This document shows positions 24,991 to 34,581 of a stretch of DNA of 64,000 bases, piece after piece (position 1 is the stretch's first letter; each line of letters begins with the position of its first letter). Source of the DNA: Bin87 sp965203985 (lineage in GTDB: Bacteria > Chloroflexota > Dehalococcoidia > Lucifugimonadales > UBA3495); contig CBDBDS010000010.1 of assembly GCA_965203985.1 (NCBI GenBank), positions 1 through 64,000 of the forward strand, written 5' to 3'. Position numbers and translations under genes: made by a program. The notes under the pieces were generated by a model that was not told the DNA's origin, searched no databases, and was given only the letters and a program-made list of their open reading frames with translations.

Positions 24991-26031
24991 TTGAGCGAGC
25001 GATTTCGGCTGGCGCTGGTGACGGACGCCTGGGAGCCGCAGGTCAATGGGGTGGTGACCACGTTCAACAACGTGATCAGCCGGCTGGCGGCGCTGGACGT
25101 GGACGTGGACGTGACGGTGGTGCATCCGCTGCTGTTCCGGACGGTGCAGCTGCCGCGGTACGCGGAGGTCAGGCTGGCGGTGACGCCGGTGCGGGTCTAT
25201 CGGACCCTGGACGAGCTGGATCCCGACTACGTGCATATTGCGACTGAAGGGCCGTTGGGCACCATCGCGCGTTTCTGGTGCTGGCGACGGGGTATCCGGT
25301 TCACGTCCAGCTACCACACCAGGTTCCCGGAGTACATCAAGGAGATGTACGGGCTGCCGTCAGCGCCGGCGACGCGGTACATGCGATGGTTCCACGGAGG
25401 CGCGGAACGTACCCTAGTGCCGACGCCGAGCATGAGGGACGACCTGGTGGAGTCGGGGTTCAGGAACCTGGTGGTCTGGCCCCGGGGCGTGGACTCGGAG
25501 CTGTTCCATCCTTCCCGGCGGAGCGATGGGTGGTACCAGTTGGATGATCCACGTCGGACGGTGTTGGCGTACGTGGGACGGGTGAGCAGGGAGAAGAGCG
25601 TCGATGACTTTTGCGAGTTGGCGCAGCGGTCCGAGTACAGTTGCTGGGTGGTTGGTGACGGGCCCTACCGCGAGGAGTTGGAGCAGCGGTACGGGGACCG
25701 GGTCACCTTCGTGGGTTTCAAGCGGGGCGAGGATTTGGCGCAGTTTTACGCGTCGGCGGACGTGATGGTGTTTCCCAGTCGGACGGACACCTTCGGCAAC
25801 GTGATTACCGAGAGCATGGCCTGCGGGACGCCGGTGGCGGCATATCCGGTCACTGGGCCGATAGACGTGATCGCGGATGGGATCTCGGGAGCGATGGACG
25901 AGGACCTGCACGTGGCGGTGGAGCGGGCCCTGGTGTGCGACCGCAGCGAAGTGCGCGACCATGCGCTGGGTTATTCGTGGGACAATTGCGTGCAGATTTT
26001 CCGAGGATCGCTGGTGCCGAAGGGCGGATAG
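24991..26031 (+). CDS. GT4 family glycosyltransferase
   Basis: A 346-residue GT-B glycosyltransferase. The N-terminus reads RLALVTDAWEPQVNGVVTTF; the C-terminal half contains YVGRVSREK and the donor-site ITESMACGTPVAAY with the family's Glu. It resembles mannosyl- or glycolipid-forming enzymes such as MgtA/DgdA, but donor and acceptor cannot be read from sequence. I prefer the TTG at 24991, with GGAGGG six bases before it; a GTG at 24973 would add six residues. Confidence 0.88.
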   Translation: MSERFRLALVTDAWEPQVNGVVTTFNNVISRLAALDVDVDVTVVHPLLFRTVQLPRYAEVRLAVTPVRVYRTLDELDPDYVHIATEGPLGTIARFWCWRRGIRFTSSYHTRFPEYIKEMYGLPSAPATRYMRWFHGGAERTLVPTPSMRDDLVESGFRNLVVWPRGVDSELFHPSRRSDGWYQLDDPRRTVLAYVGRVSREKSVDDFCELAQRSEYSCWVVGDGPYREELEQRYGDRVTFVGFKRGEDLAQFYASADVMVFPSRTDTFGNVITESMACGTPVAAYPVTGPIDVIADGISGAMDEDLHVAVERALVCDRSEVRDHALGYSWDNCVQIFRGSLVPKGG

Positions 26032-26054
26032 CCGTCCGCAGACGACTCTGCAGG

Positions 26055-27497
26055 TTACGAATTGATCCGGGGCTGTCGCGCCCGGATCGCGAAGGCGCCA
26101 GCCGCCGCGGCAGCGGTACACGCGCCGATGCGGAAGACGTCGCGGTAGGCCAGCATGAAGGCCGTGTCCGGCGGACGGCTGGCGGCGTACAGTTCGCTGA
26201 GGGCGGAGAAGCCGGCGCCGACGATGGCGACGCAGAGGACGGTGCCCGAGGCCTGGGCCAGCGACATCGCCCCCGACGCGGTACCGTAGCGGTCAGCCGG
26301 GACGGTGCCCAGCATCAGGGCGTAGGCGGCCGACTGGTACCAGCCCACGCCGAGGCCGACCGCTGCAATCCCGACGGCGGGGTGCCAGACCGCCGAGTTG
26401 GCATCCAGCATGGACATGGCGAGGAGCCCGACGGCCGAGGTCAGCAGGCCAGCCGCGCCCACGGGGCGCACGCCCCAGCGGTCGCACAGCCAGCCGCCGA
26501 CCGGCGAGGACAGGATGTTGGAGGTGGACATAACCGCAAGCATGATGCCCAGCGTCACCGGGCCGCGGCCCAGGGCGTCGGTGATGTAGAACGGGAAAAT
26601 GAACCAGATCACGAACTGCGAGAAATGGCCGAGGAACATGGCGCCGACGGCGGTCTGGAAGCCCGACAACCGGACCAGGGCGCCGGGCAGCACCGGCGAT
26701 GCGGCGGATCGCTCGACCCGGACCAGGGCAACCAGGATCGGCGGGGAAGCGGCGAGGAGGGCGAGCACCGGGGTCGAGGTCCATCCGATGGCTTGGCCCA
26801 GACGCAGACCGATCATGAGACACAGCAACAGGGACAGGACGAGGGCGGAACCGGGCAGGTCGAACCGGGGTTTATCCGTGTCAGTTGGCTGGTTCCCGAG
26901 CGTTCGGGGGATGGAGAAAAGGCCGATCACCAGGGCGAGGCCGGCCAGGGGGAGACGCCCGGCGAATACTGCCGGCCAGTCGAACAGTTGAATAAGGGGA
27001 CCGGCGCCCAGGGTGGACGTGACCATGCCGAGAGCCAGGCTGGCGGAGGTGAAGCCCATGGACAGGCCCCGGCGATGCTCGGGGAAGACCGAGGCGGCAA
27101 TGGCCGGAGCGGTGCTGTAGAGACAGCCGGTGCCCAGGGCCTGGAGGGCGCGGAAACCGACCAGCACCTCCAGGGTCGGCGACAGGGACAGGCAGACCAT
27201 GGACACGACGTAGGTCGCGGTGCCGAACAGGTAGACGAGCCTGAGGCCGAAGCGGTCGGCAAAGGCTCCGGCACCCAGGGCGAGGCCGGCACGGGTGGCA
27301 ATGAAGACGACGATCACCCACTGGACAGAGGCAAGGTCGGTGTCGAAGGCGTCGCGCATGGCCGGCAATCCGACGTTGACCGCGAAGTCCAGGGAGGCCA
27401 GGACCATGCCCAGGGCGGCGGCGGATGCCAGCAGGAGAGTGCGCCACGTGATCCGACCGGACATCGCAGGCGCGTTGGTGTCGGACTGGGCGCGCAT
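26055..27497 (-). CDS. MFS drug-efflux-type transporter (DHA2-like, 14 helices)
   Basis: A 480-residue major facilitator with about fourteen hydrophobic segments, as in EmrB/QacA. Supporting motifs are LDFAVNVGLPAMRDAF in helix 1 (variant of the LDxTIVNVALP motif), GAFADRFGLRLVY (motif A) and WLCDRWGVRPVG in the second half. Efflux of toxic compounds is the family's usual role; substrate unknown. Starts with ATG at 27497; convergent with the glycosyltransferase. Confidence 0.87.
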   Translation of the reverse strand: MRAQSDTNAPAMSGRITWRTLLLASAAALGMVLASLDFAVNVGLPAMRDAFDTDLASVQWVIVVFIATRAGLALGAGAFADRFGLRLVYLFGTATYVVSMVCLSLSPTLEVLVGFRALQALGTGCLYSTAPAIAASVFPEHRRGLSMGFTSASLALGMVTSTLGAGPLIQLFDWPAVFAGRLPLAGLALVIGLFSIPRTLGNQPTDTDKPRFDLPGSALVLSLLLCLMIGLRLGQAIGWTSTPVLALLAASPPILVALVRVERSAASPVLPGALVRLSGFQTAVGAMFLGHFSQFVIWFIFPFYITDALGRGPVTLGIMLAVMSTSNILSSPVGGWLCDRWGVRPVGAAGLLTSAVGLLAMSMLDANSAVWHPAVGIAAVGLGVGWYQSAAYALMLGTVPADRYGTASGAMSLAQASGTVLCVAIVGAGFSALSELYAASRPPDTAFMLAYRDVFRIGACTAAAAAGAFAIRARQPRINS

Positions 27498-27600
27498 GGC
27501 GGTAGATTGTACGCCATGCGCCCGGAGCGCGGCGGAACGCGTCCGGTGGTCGCCGAGCCGAACCCAGAAGCTGATTCAGTTGTGACGAGAATATTTGCCG

Positions 27601-27758
27601 CTCATGCGTACCCAGTTTGGCGGCAGGGGAACGTCAGAATCAGGATTTGCGGGATTTATGGATTATCAGGATTAGGAGTACTCTGCCCAAGATGGTCCCG
27701 ACCCGGCCAATCCGCGTATCCTGATGCTGACGAACTACCCATAGTGGGCATTCATGAG
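27601..27758. repeat. intergenic mosaic inverted repeat, family A core in the shared outer module
   Basis: The outer arms are CTCATGCGTACCCAGTTTGG on the left and, as reverse complement, CTCATGAATGCCCACTATGG on the right. Inside them lie the family A arms CGTCAGAATCAGGATTTG and (reverse complement) CGTCAGCATCAGGATACG. The outer module is the same as that of family B, so this element joins one family's ends to another's core. It occupies most of the gap between the MFS and etf genes. Confidence 0.75.
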
Positions 27759-27774
27759 TATTTGCCCCAGATGA

Positions 27775-29622
27775 TTACGCCAGGCCGTGCTCGGCGAGGA
27801 CCGGGCGGATGGCTTCCACCAGGGGCGGCAGGTATTCGTTCCAGTCGCCGACGATGCCGTAGTCGGCGGCGCGGAAGATGGCGGCGCGGTGGTTGCGGTT
27901 GATGGCGAGGATCACGCCGGCCTTCTGGATGCCCACGGTGTGGTTGAATGCGCCACGGATTCCGACGGCGAGGTAGACCTGCGGAGCGATGGTACGCCCG
28001 CTGATTCCCACCTGGATGTGGTGGGGCAGCCAGCCGGAGTGCACGACGTTGCGGGTGGTGCAAATGGACGCGCCGATGCTGGAGGCGAGCTGCTGGGCTG
28101 CCACTATGTTGTCTTCGCCGATGCCCATGCCGAGGCCGACCACTACATCGGCGGAGGTGAGTTCCAGCGCGCCGTGCTCTTCGGACAAATGCTCGCTGAC
28201 CAGAGTTACGTCAACGCCATCGGCAGGGGAGGCCGGGATTGCCTGAACGGCGGCGGTCGCGCCCGGCTCGGGTGCGCCGGGCGACAGAACGCCGGGGCGC
28301 AGGGTGACCAGGTTGGGCAGGGTCTTCGAGAGGATGGGTGCGACGACGTTGCCGCCGAGGGCCGGTTTGAGTTGGACGAGTTGGCCGGCGTCGTTGATTT
28401 CGAGGTCGATGGCGTCGCCGGTGAGGCCGAGCCGGCGACGGGCGGCAATGCGGGCGGCAAGATCGCGGCCGTCGGCGGTGGCGGCAAAGAGGATGGCATA
28501 CGGGGGTTGTTCGCCGATGGCGTCGGAAAGGGCGCGGGAGACGCCGCGACCGCAGAGGACGCCCAGGTGGGTGGTGTCTAGGGTGAGGATGCGGTCGGCG
28601 CCGGCTTCGGCCAACTGAGCGGTGATGTCTGCTGACGGTTGGCCATCCTGGATGACGACGGCAACGACTTCGCTCTGGGTGATGGGGGTGAGGGCGCGGG
28701 CCTTGCCGAGCATCTCCAGGGTGACTTGGCGCACGCCATCCGCGGCCAACTCAGCGACGACCCAGATGCTGCGGTCACCGCCCGCGTAGCGGGGCAGCGT
28801 GGTTTCGCCGGAGCCTGAACCGGCGTCGGCGGACAGCGCAGCAAGCCGGTCACGGAGCATATCGGCGACCTGGCGGGCCGCGTCCTCGGGGGTCTCGTCG
28901 CGGATGACGACGGCGAGGCGGTCGGGCTCGACGAGGCGGATGTCCTCGACCCAGGTTGGCGAGCCTTCCAGGCCGAACAGGGAAAGGTCGTCGGTGAGGT
29001 CGGCGCAGGTCAGCTGTTCGATGCTGCGCTCCTGAGCCTCGGTCATCTCGTCGCGGCCGGGATAGCGTTCCTGGCCGGCGCCCTCGGTGACGCAGACCAC
29101 GGCGGGCAGCGGGCACTCGATGACCTGGTAGCCCTCGTCGGTAGCGCGCTCGGCTACGATACGATTGCCAGCGCGGTCCACGTCAAGCTTGCGGACGTTG
29201 CTGATGTGGGGCAGGCCCATCAGCTCGGCGACCTCGGGGCCAACCTGGCCGGTCTCGGCGTCGCTGCTGTTGCGACCGCACACGATGAGATCGGGGGATT
29301 CCCGCTGGAGGGCCAGGGCCAGGGCCTGGGCGGTCGCCAGGGTGTCGCTGCCGGCGAGGGCGCGGTCGGAGAGCAGGATGCCACGGTCGGCTCCCAGGGC
29401 GTAGCATTGGGTCAGGCCCTCGGCGGCGTTGGGCGGACCCATGGACAAGGCGACGACGGTATCCTCAGCCCCGGCCTTGAGGTCGAGGGCCATGTTGATG
29501 CCGAGCAGGTCGAAGGGGTTGATCTCGGACGGGACACCCTCGCGCTGGATTACCTTGTTCTCGTAGTCGAACTCGATGCGGGACACCACGGGAACGAACT
29601 TGACGCAGACCGCGATTTTCAT
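27775..29622 (-). CDS. electron transfer flavoprotein, EtfB-EtfA fusion
   Basis: A single 615-residue protein whose first 265 residues or so match EtfB (KIAVCVKFVPVV, INPFDLLGINMALDLKAG, CGRNSSDAETGQVGPEVAELM) and whose remainder matches EtfA, ending with the FAD site: TTRNVVHSGWLP, QVGISGRTIAP and HTVGIQKAGVILAINRN. ETF normally has two separate subunits and carries electrons from acyl-CoA and other dehydrogenases to the quinone pool. No dehydrogenase or ETF-quinone oxidoreductase is adjacent. Starts with ATG at 29622; pncB ends 25 bp upstream on the same strand. Confidence 0.92.
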   Translation of the reverse strand: MKIAVCVKFVPVVSRIEFDYENKVIQREGVPSEINPFDLLGINMALDLKAGAEDTVVALSMGPPNAAEGLTQCYALGADRGILLSDRALAGSDTLATAQALALALQRESPDLIVCGRNSSDAETGQVGPEVAELMGLPHISNVRKLDVDRAGNRIVAERATDEGYQVIECPLPAVVCVTEGAGQERYPGRDEMTEAQERSIEQLTCADLTDDLSLFGLEGSPTWVEDIRLVEPDRLAVVIRDETPEDAARQVADMLRDRLAALSADAGSGSGETTLPRYAGGDRSIWVVAELAADGVRQVTLEMLGKARALTPITQSEVVAVVIQDGQPSADITAQLAEAGADRILTLDTTHLGVLCGRGVSRALSDAIGEQPPYAILFAATADGRDLAARIAARRRLGLTGDAIDLEINDAGQLVQLKPALGGNVVAPILSKTLPNLVTLRPGVLSPGAPEPGATAAVQAIPASPADGVDVTLVSEHLSEEHGALELTSADVVVGLGMGIGEDNIVAAQQLASSIGASICTTRNVVHSGWLPHHIQVGISGRTIAPQVYLAVGIRGAFNHTVGIQKAGVILAINRNHRAAIFRAADYGIVGDWNEYLPPLVEAIRPVLAEHGLA

Positions 29623-29647
29623 CGGATTTGGGCTCCTTGGCGGGAAA

Positions 29648-31027
29648 CTAAGCTAGGGAGGCGGTCAGCCGGCCGCTGATTTGGGACTCCAGGAGGCTGA
29701 GTTCCTCGCTGATTGACACGGGAAAGTGATCGGGTTGGCGGAGGCGACGGTGGGCCTGGGGCAGCCGGGAGAGGCCGTCGGCCACGCGCTGGCGGGCATC
29801 GGCGATGGTGCTGGGTGGGATGACGCGACGGCCGTCCTGCATCGCCAGAGCCAACAGCGGCTCTCCCGACGATGGGGTTTCGGTGGACAGGCTGATGACG
29901 TCCGCGGACATCAAGCCCTCCGGGTCATGTCGGCGAAAGACCTGCTTGGGGGCGGGGAGTGTCTTCTTGCCCTCGCTGAGCTTCATCACCGGCCGCCCGT
30001 CGTAACTGACCATCTTGTAGACGATTTCGCAGGAGGGCGCATCGGCGGAGACGCCAACGCGGGTGCCGACGCCGAACATGTCGATGGGTGCGCCTCCGGC
30101 GACGAGACGGTCAATTTCGTACTCGTCGAGGCCGCCGCTGGCGACGATGCGGACGTAGTCGAGTCCGGCGTCGTCGAGGATACGCCGGACCTGGCGGCTG
30201 AGGGCGTGGAAATCGCCGGAGTCGAGACGGACACCGGTGAGGCGATGGCCGTCGCTCTCCATCTCGTGGGCGACCTTGACGGCGGCGTGGGCGGCGTTGA
30301 TGGTGTCGTAGGTGTCGAGCAGGAGGATGCTGCGGTCAGGGAACATGCGGGAGTAGGCGCGGAAGGCGGCGATTTCAGAGTCGAAGCTGGTGACGTAGGA
30401 ATGGGCCATGGTGCCGGTGGGCGGGATGCCGTAGCGACGGGCGGCGAGGACGTTGCTGGTGGCGCCGAAGCCCGCGATGTAGGAGGTGCGGGCCATTTTC
30501 AGGCTGGCCTCGGTTCCGTGGGTGCGGCGGGCGGCGAAATCGGCGATGGGACGTCCCTGGGCAGCGTCAACGCAGCGGGCGGACTTGGTCGCGAGCAGGG
30601 TCTGGTACTGAACCTGGTTCATGACGATGGTTTCGGCCAGCTGGGCGGCGATGACAGGTCCGGTGACCTCCAGCACGGGTTCGTGGGCGAAGAACAGGGT
30701 GCCCTCGGGCATGGCGCGGACGCTGCCGGTGAAGCGGAAATCCCGCAGGTATTCCAGGAAGTCGGCGGTGAAGATGCCGGTACTGCGCAGGTAGTCGATG
30801 CTGCCAGCGTCGAAGGACAGGGCTTCCAGGCAGTCCAGGGCGTCGTCAACGCCGGCGGCGACGAGGTAGCCGCGGTCGGGCGGGTACTCGCGCACGTACA
30901 GGCTGAAGATGGCCTCGCCGTCGACGCCCTCGGCGAAATAGGATTGGGCCATGGTCAGCTCGTAGAGATCGGTGAGCAGGCCGATTTCGCCGGCGGGCAG
31001 CGGCAGGAAGGGGGTGTCGTTAGGCAT
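29648..31027 (-). CDS. pncB: nicotinate phosphoribosyltransferase
   Basis: Salvages nicotinate to nicotinate mononucleotide for NAD synthesis. The 459 residues include LLTDLYELTMAQSYF at the start, FAARRTHGTEASLKMART (the family's central motif), LLDTYDTINA, VRLDSGDF and FGVGTRVG, as in bacterial NAPRTase. The ATG at 31027 was chosen; a GTG at 31036 would add three residues. It is divergent from the AAA/DUF3696 gene and 25 bp from the etf fusion. Confidence 0.93.
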   Translation of the reverse strand: MPNDTPFLPLPAGEIGLLTDLYELTMAQSYFAEGVDGEAIFSLYVREYPPDRGYLVAAGVDDALDCLEALSFDAGSIDYLRSTGIFTADFLEYLRDFRFTGSVRAMPEGTLFFAHEPVLEVTGPVIAAQLAETIVMNQVQYQTLLATKSARCVDAAQGRPIADFAARRTHGTEASLKMARTSYIAGFGATSNVLAARRYGIPPTGTMAHSYVTSFDSEIAAFRAYSRMFPDRSILLLDTYDTINAAHAAVKVAHEMESDGHRLTGVRLDSGDFHALSRQVRRILDDAGLDYVRIVASGGLDEYEIDRLVAGGAPIDMFGVGTRVGVSADAPSCEIVYKMVSYDGRPVMKLSEGKKTLPAPKQVFRRHDPEGLMSADVISLSTETPSSGEPLLALAMQDGRRVIPPSTIADARQRVADGLSRLPQAHRRLRQPDHFPVSISEELSLLESQISGRLTASLA

Positions 31028-31140
31028 GGGCAGCACGGGCGGGGTTGCGGAAACGGCCGAGTCGTAGGGGGTGCTGGCATTATCGGGCGGGGTATGGGGA
31101 GAGTCAAACAGGGCTTGAGTAGTGGTGCTACACTTGTGAC

Positions 31141-32499
31141 ATGGACAGCATCACGCTGCAAAACTACCGCTGCTTTGGCAGCGAAGAACAGACGGCGCGG
31201 CTGGCGCCGCTGACGCTTCTGGTGGGCCCGAACAGCACGGGGAAGACGTCGTTTCTGGCGTTGATACGGGCACTGTGGGACGTGGCGTTTCGGGAGGTGG
31301 TGCCGAATTTTCGGGAAGAGCCGTTTGACCTGGGTTCGTTTGAGGATATTGTGCACGCCAGCGGCCGCCGGCAGAAGCAGTCTGATAGTTTCATGGCAGG
31401 GTTCGAGTATTGTCCGCCGTCAATTTCATACAACGAAAGCGTCAGGTTCACAGCAACCTTTGAAAACCGCCAGACAGCGCCATTTCCCACAACGCGGAGG
31501 GTTGCCAACGATCATGCCAGCATTGAGATACCGGAAAGCGCAGAGGGGGAGCCCCAGAAGGTGTATGTTGGCACTCCACAACCCAAAGGATCACTGGGGT
31601 TCAATAGCCGGGCATCCCACGACCGAAGCGCCCCGCTGTTTTCATTGTGGTCTCTGTGGTTCCCATCGGAAACCATCACAGAGCCGGGAGAGACTGAGCC
31701 AGATCCATCGAAAGACGGTTACGATACTTGGAGGATAAAGCAACTGCGCGATACAGTTCGCAGCCACAGAATGTATTCGTCCCGTCCTATATCCGGCGCT
31801 CCCATTCGCTCACACCCTCGCCGCACATACGATCCGATACTGCTGGCCCAGGACGCCGAGGGGGAATACGTTCCCAGCTATCTGGCCGGCTTGTCCCGCC
31901 GTAATCACGATGAATGGCAGCAGCTCAAAAGCGCTTTGGAAGAGTTCGGGCAAGATTCAGGTCTGTTTGATGAGATCTCGATCAAGTCGTTTGGCAAGTC
32001 GGACGGTGATCCGTTTCAAATACAGATCAGGAAATTCGGCAGGCGTCGAAAAGGACCTCAAAGAAATCATATCGATGTGGGTTATGGCGTCAGCCAAGCG
32101 TTGCCGTTGCTAGTTGAGCTGCTGAAAATCGACGAGGCCCCTATACCCGAGTTGGAAGGTTATCGGCCTCCTACGCTTCTCTTGCAGCAGCCGGAGGTGC
32201 ACCTGCACCCGCAGGCGCAGGCGGCGTTGGGCACCCTGTTTTGCCAGGTGGTTGCCCAAGGCCGGCAACTGGTGGTGGAGACGCACAGCGATTACATCAT
32301 CGACCGGGTGCGGATGGACGTGCGGGATCAGACGACGGGGCTGAAGCCGGAGGACGTGTCTATCCTGTACTTTGAGCCTAGGGATTTGAATGTAAAAATC
32401 CACTCCATTCGGATTGACCAAGCCGGCAATGTGCTGGACGCCCCTCTCTCCTATGGCAAATTCTTTATGGCCGAGACCCGCCGCTCAATTGGATTGTGA
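31141..32499 (+). CDS. AAA family ATPase with DUF3696-like C-terminus
   Basis: A 452-residue ATPase with Walker A GPNSTGKT (29-36), the ABC-signature-like region GYGVSQALPLLVEL, a Walker B-like LLLQQPEVHLHP and LVVETHSDYIIDRVR. The C-terminal part (KPEDVSILYFEPRD onwards) resembles DUF3696. Such ATPases occur with nuclease partners; here a PIN-like gene follows 3 bp after the stop. The N-terminal half contains long polar stretches with lower GC than neighbours, suggesting acquisition by transfer. Function is not known. Confidence 0.83.
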   Translation: MDSITLQNYRCFGSEEQTARLAPLTLLVGPNSTGKTSFLALIRALWDVAFREVVPNFREEPFDLGSFEDIVHASGRRQKQSDSFMAGFEYCPPSISYNESVRFTATFENRQTAPFPTTRRVANDHASIEIPESAEGEPQKVYVGTPQPKGSLGFNSRASHDRSAPLFSLWSLWFPSETITEPGETEPDPSKDGYDTWRIKQLRDTVRSHRMYSSRPISGAPIRSHPRRTYDPILLAQDAEGEYVPSYLAGLSRRNHDEWQQLKSALEEFGQDSGLFDEISIKSFGKSDGDPFQIQIRKFGRRRKGPQRNHIDVGYGVSQALPLLVELLKIDEAPIPELEGYRPPTLLLQQPEVHLHPQAQAALGTLFCQVVAQGRQLVVETHSDYIIDRVRMDVRDQTTGLKPEDVSILYFEPRDLNVKIHSIRIDQAGNVLDAPLSYGKFFMAETRRSIGL

Positions 32500-32502
32500 G
32501 CA

Positions 32503-32970
32503 GTGTGCGCCATCGTTGATAATAACGTCGGGCATGAAGTGTTTGGTACTCATGATACCCAAACACCGGCGGGGAAACTTTTCCTTGACTGGCTTGACAG
32601 CGGGCGCGGCGTGTTGGTTGTAGGCGGTCATCTCAGACGAGAGCTTGGCGAGTATCGGCGGTTCCAATTATGGCTGGAGACCGCTGTTCAATTCGGCAGG
32701 GCCAGGCAAATCGACGACGCACAGGTTGACAGAGAGGCCGACGAGATGATCTCACACGGCATCCGTTCCAATGACCCCCATATCCTGGCTTTGGCCAGAA
32801 TCAGCGGCGCTCGTTTATTGTTCACCAACGACCGAGACCTCCAGCAGGACTTTGGGGACAGTGCCATCGTCCAGGGGACGAGAGGCCGAATTTACACTAC
32901 CGTAGAACGATCCGACGTGCGCCGTACTCACCGACAATTGCTCCGTCGTACTGATCTTTGCAACGGCTAA
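32503..32970 (+). CDS. PIN-like domain protein, partner of the AAA ATPase
   Basis: A 155-residue protein beginning with GTG. Acidic residues are placed as in PIN nucleases: Asp6 (AIVDNN), Glu47 (LRREL), Asp91 (SNDPHILALARISG) and Asp110/Asp112 (FTNDRDLQQDF). PIN proteins are metal-dependent RNases, many of them toxins. No antitoxin-like gene is adjacent; the ATPase 3 bp upstream is the natural partner, giving an ATPase-nuclease pair. The RNase activity is inferred. Confidence 0.78.
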   Translation: MCAIVDNNVGHEVFGTHDTQTPAGKLFLDWLDSGRGVLVVGGHLRRELGEYRRFQLWLETAVQFGRARQIDDAQVDREADEMISHGIRSNDPHILALARISGARLLFTNDRDLQQDFGDSAIVQGTRGRIYTTVERSDVRRTHRQLLRRTDLCNG

Positions 32971-33062
32971 ATGCTGGCCAGCCGGGGCAGTATCGCTGTC
33001 CGCGTATGATATATTTATGAGGCATTTTGCCGCAGATTGTCGGCCCGCAGGAGCGCTTTACG

Positions 33063-34289
33063 ATGCCCGCCAGCGCAGATATCACCGCCATTTCGAACGG
33101 TACCATCACGTCGCCGCAGGGGTTTTCCGCCGGCGGCGTTTTCATCGGCCTCAAGACGCGAGGCGAGGACAAGCTGGACCTCGCCATGCTGGTGTCGGAC
33201 ACGGAGTGTTCCATCGGCGGAGTGTTCACGACCTCGGCCATCCGGTCAGCGACGGTTGACCTGGACCGGGAGCGGGTGGCGCGGGGACAGGCCCGGGCGC
33301 TGATCGTGAACGCCGGCATCGCCAACACCTGCGTCGGGGCACAGGGCTACAAGGACGCCGAGGAGATGACCCGACTGGCCGCTGAAAAGCTGGGCCTCGC
33401 CGCCGAGGACGTTCTGGTATGCAGCACGGGCGTGATCGGGGTCGAGCTGCCCATGTCGCTGATCCGGTCGGGCGTTACGGCGATTGGGCTGGACGACGCC
33501 GGCGGCAACGAGTTGGCGCGAGCGATGATGACCACGGATACGCACCCCAAGGAAACGGCAGTGTCCTTCACAGCATCCACCGGGCAGACAATCACCATCG
33601 GTGGGGTGGCGAAGGGATCGGGGATGATCAACCCGAACATGGCGACTATGCTGTCGTTTGCCGCCACGGATGCGGCGGTTGACCCCGGGTTCCTGCAGAT
33701 GACGGTCAAGGCGGTTGCCGACGAGACCTACAACATGCTGACCGTCGATGGTGACAGCAGCACCAACGATACTTTCCTTGCCTTCGCCAACGGCCAGGCG
33801 GGCAATCCGGTGATCGACGAACGGTCGCCGGACGCGGAGGCGTTCACGGCCGCGCTGCACCAGGTGTGCGCCAACCTTACGCGGATGCTAGCCCGCGACG
33901 GCGAGGGGGCCACGAAGCTGCTCACGGTGCAGGTTGACGGCGCCAAGGACGCCGTCGACGCGCGCAAGGCCGCGCTGACCATCGCGGGGAGCCCGCTGGT
34001 GAAGTCGGCGGTGTATGGCGCCGACCCCAACTGGGGACGGCTGATGATGGCCCTGGGCCGCAGCGGAGCCGAGGCGGTGGAGGAGAAGGTTGACCTGTTT
34101 GTCAACGGGGTTTGCATCATGGAGGCGGGAACGCCGATACCGTTCCACCGGGATGCGGTGGTGGCGTTGATGTCCGGCGAGCAGGTGGACTTCCGGGTGA
34201 GCCTGAACTTGGCGGCCGGGGAGGCGACGGCGTACGGCTGTGACCTCACCGAGCAGTACGTCATCATCAACAGCGCGTACACGACCTGA
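33063..34289 (+). CDS. argJ: bifunctional ornithine acetyltransferase/N-acetylglutamate synthase ArgJ
   Basis: Recycles the acetyl group between N-acetylornithine and glutamate in arginine synthesis. The 408-residue precursor should cleave itself between Ala194 and Thr195 in KGSGMINPNMATMLSF; Thr195 is the nucleophile. Further family features are VNAGIANTCVGAQG and DPNWGRLMMALGRSG. The ATG at 33063 has AGGAG about 9 bases upstream, better than the earlier frame opening at 33027. argB lies 615 bp downstream, interrupted by a DUF4160/DUF2442 pair. Confidence 0.96.
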   Translation: MPASADITAISNGTITSPQGFSAGGVFIGLKTRGEDKLDLAMLVSDTECSIGGVFTTSAIRSATVDLDRERVARGQARALIVNAGIANTCVGAQGYKDAEEMTRLAAEKLGLAAEDVLVCSTGVIGVELPMSLIRSGVTAIGLDDAGGNELARAMMTTDTHPKETAVSFTASTGQTITIGGVAKGSGMINPNMATMLSFAATDAAVDPGFLQMTVKAVADETYNMLTVDGDSSTNDTFLAFANGQAGNPVIDERSPDAEAFTAALHQVCANLTRMLARDGEGATKLLTVQVDGAKDAVDARKAALTIAGSPLVKSAVYGADPNWGRLMMALGRSGAEAVEEKVDLFVNGVCIMEAGTPIPFHRDAVVALMSGEQVDFRVSLNLAAGEATAYGCDLTEQYVIINSAYTT

Positions 34290-34342
34290 GTTTGTTGGGA
34301 GGGTGCGCCCTGTGTAGCTGACCACGTCGGGGGTCGGGCTCA

Positions 34343-34581
34343 ATGCCGAACATCCTGCGCCGTGGCCCGTACCGCTTCTTCTTTTTCTCGGGAGATCGGG
34401 AAAACCCCCACATGTACATGTTGAACGTGACGACCAAGAAGCTAAAGTTTGGCTAGACCCGCTGGAAATGGCTCGGACCGGGGGATTGATCCGAAGAGAC
34501 ATCAACGACATTCTGAGGATTATTGAAGAACATCGGCTTTATTTTTTGGAGAGATGGGATGAGTTCTTCCCGGAAAGTTGA
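34343..34581 (+). pseudogene. DUF4160 family gene with a one-base frameshift
   Basis: From the ATG at 34343 the frame reads MPNILRRGPYRFFFFSGDRE, the classic DUF4160 start, then breaks at a run of five Cs near 34417-34421 and stops early. One additional C gives ENPPHVHVERDD, then EAKVWLDPLEMARTGGLIRR and HRLYFLERWDEFFPES, ending at a TGA at 34579-34581, which is the normal family sequence and length. DUF4160 proteins usually pair with DUF2442, as here, and are suspected toxin-antitoxin-like components; function unproven. Real mutation or sequencing error cannot be told apart. Confidence 0.82.
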
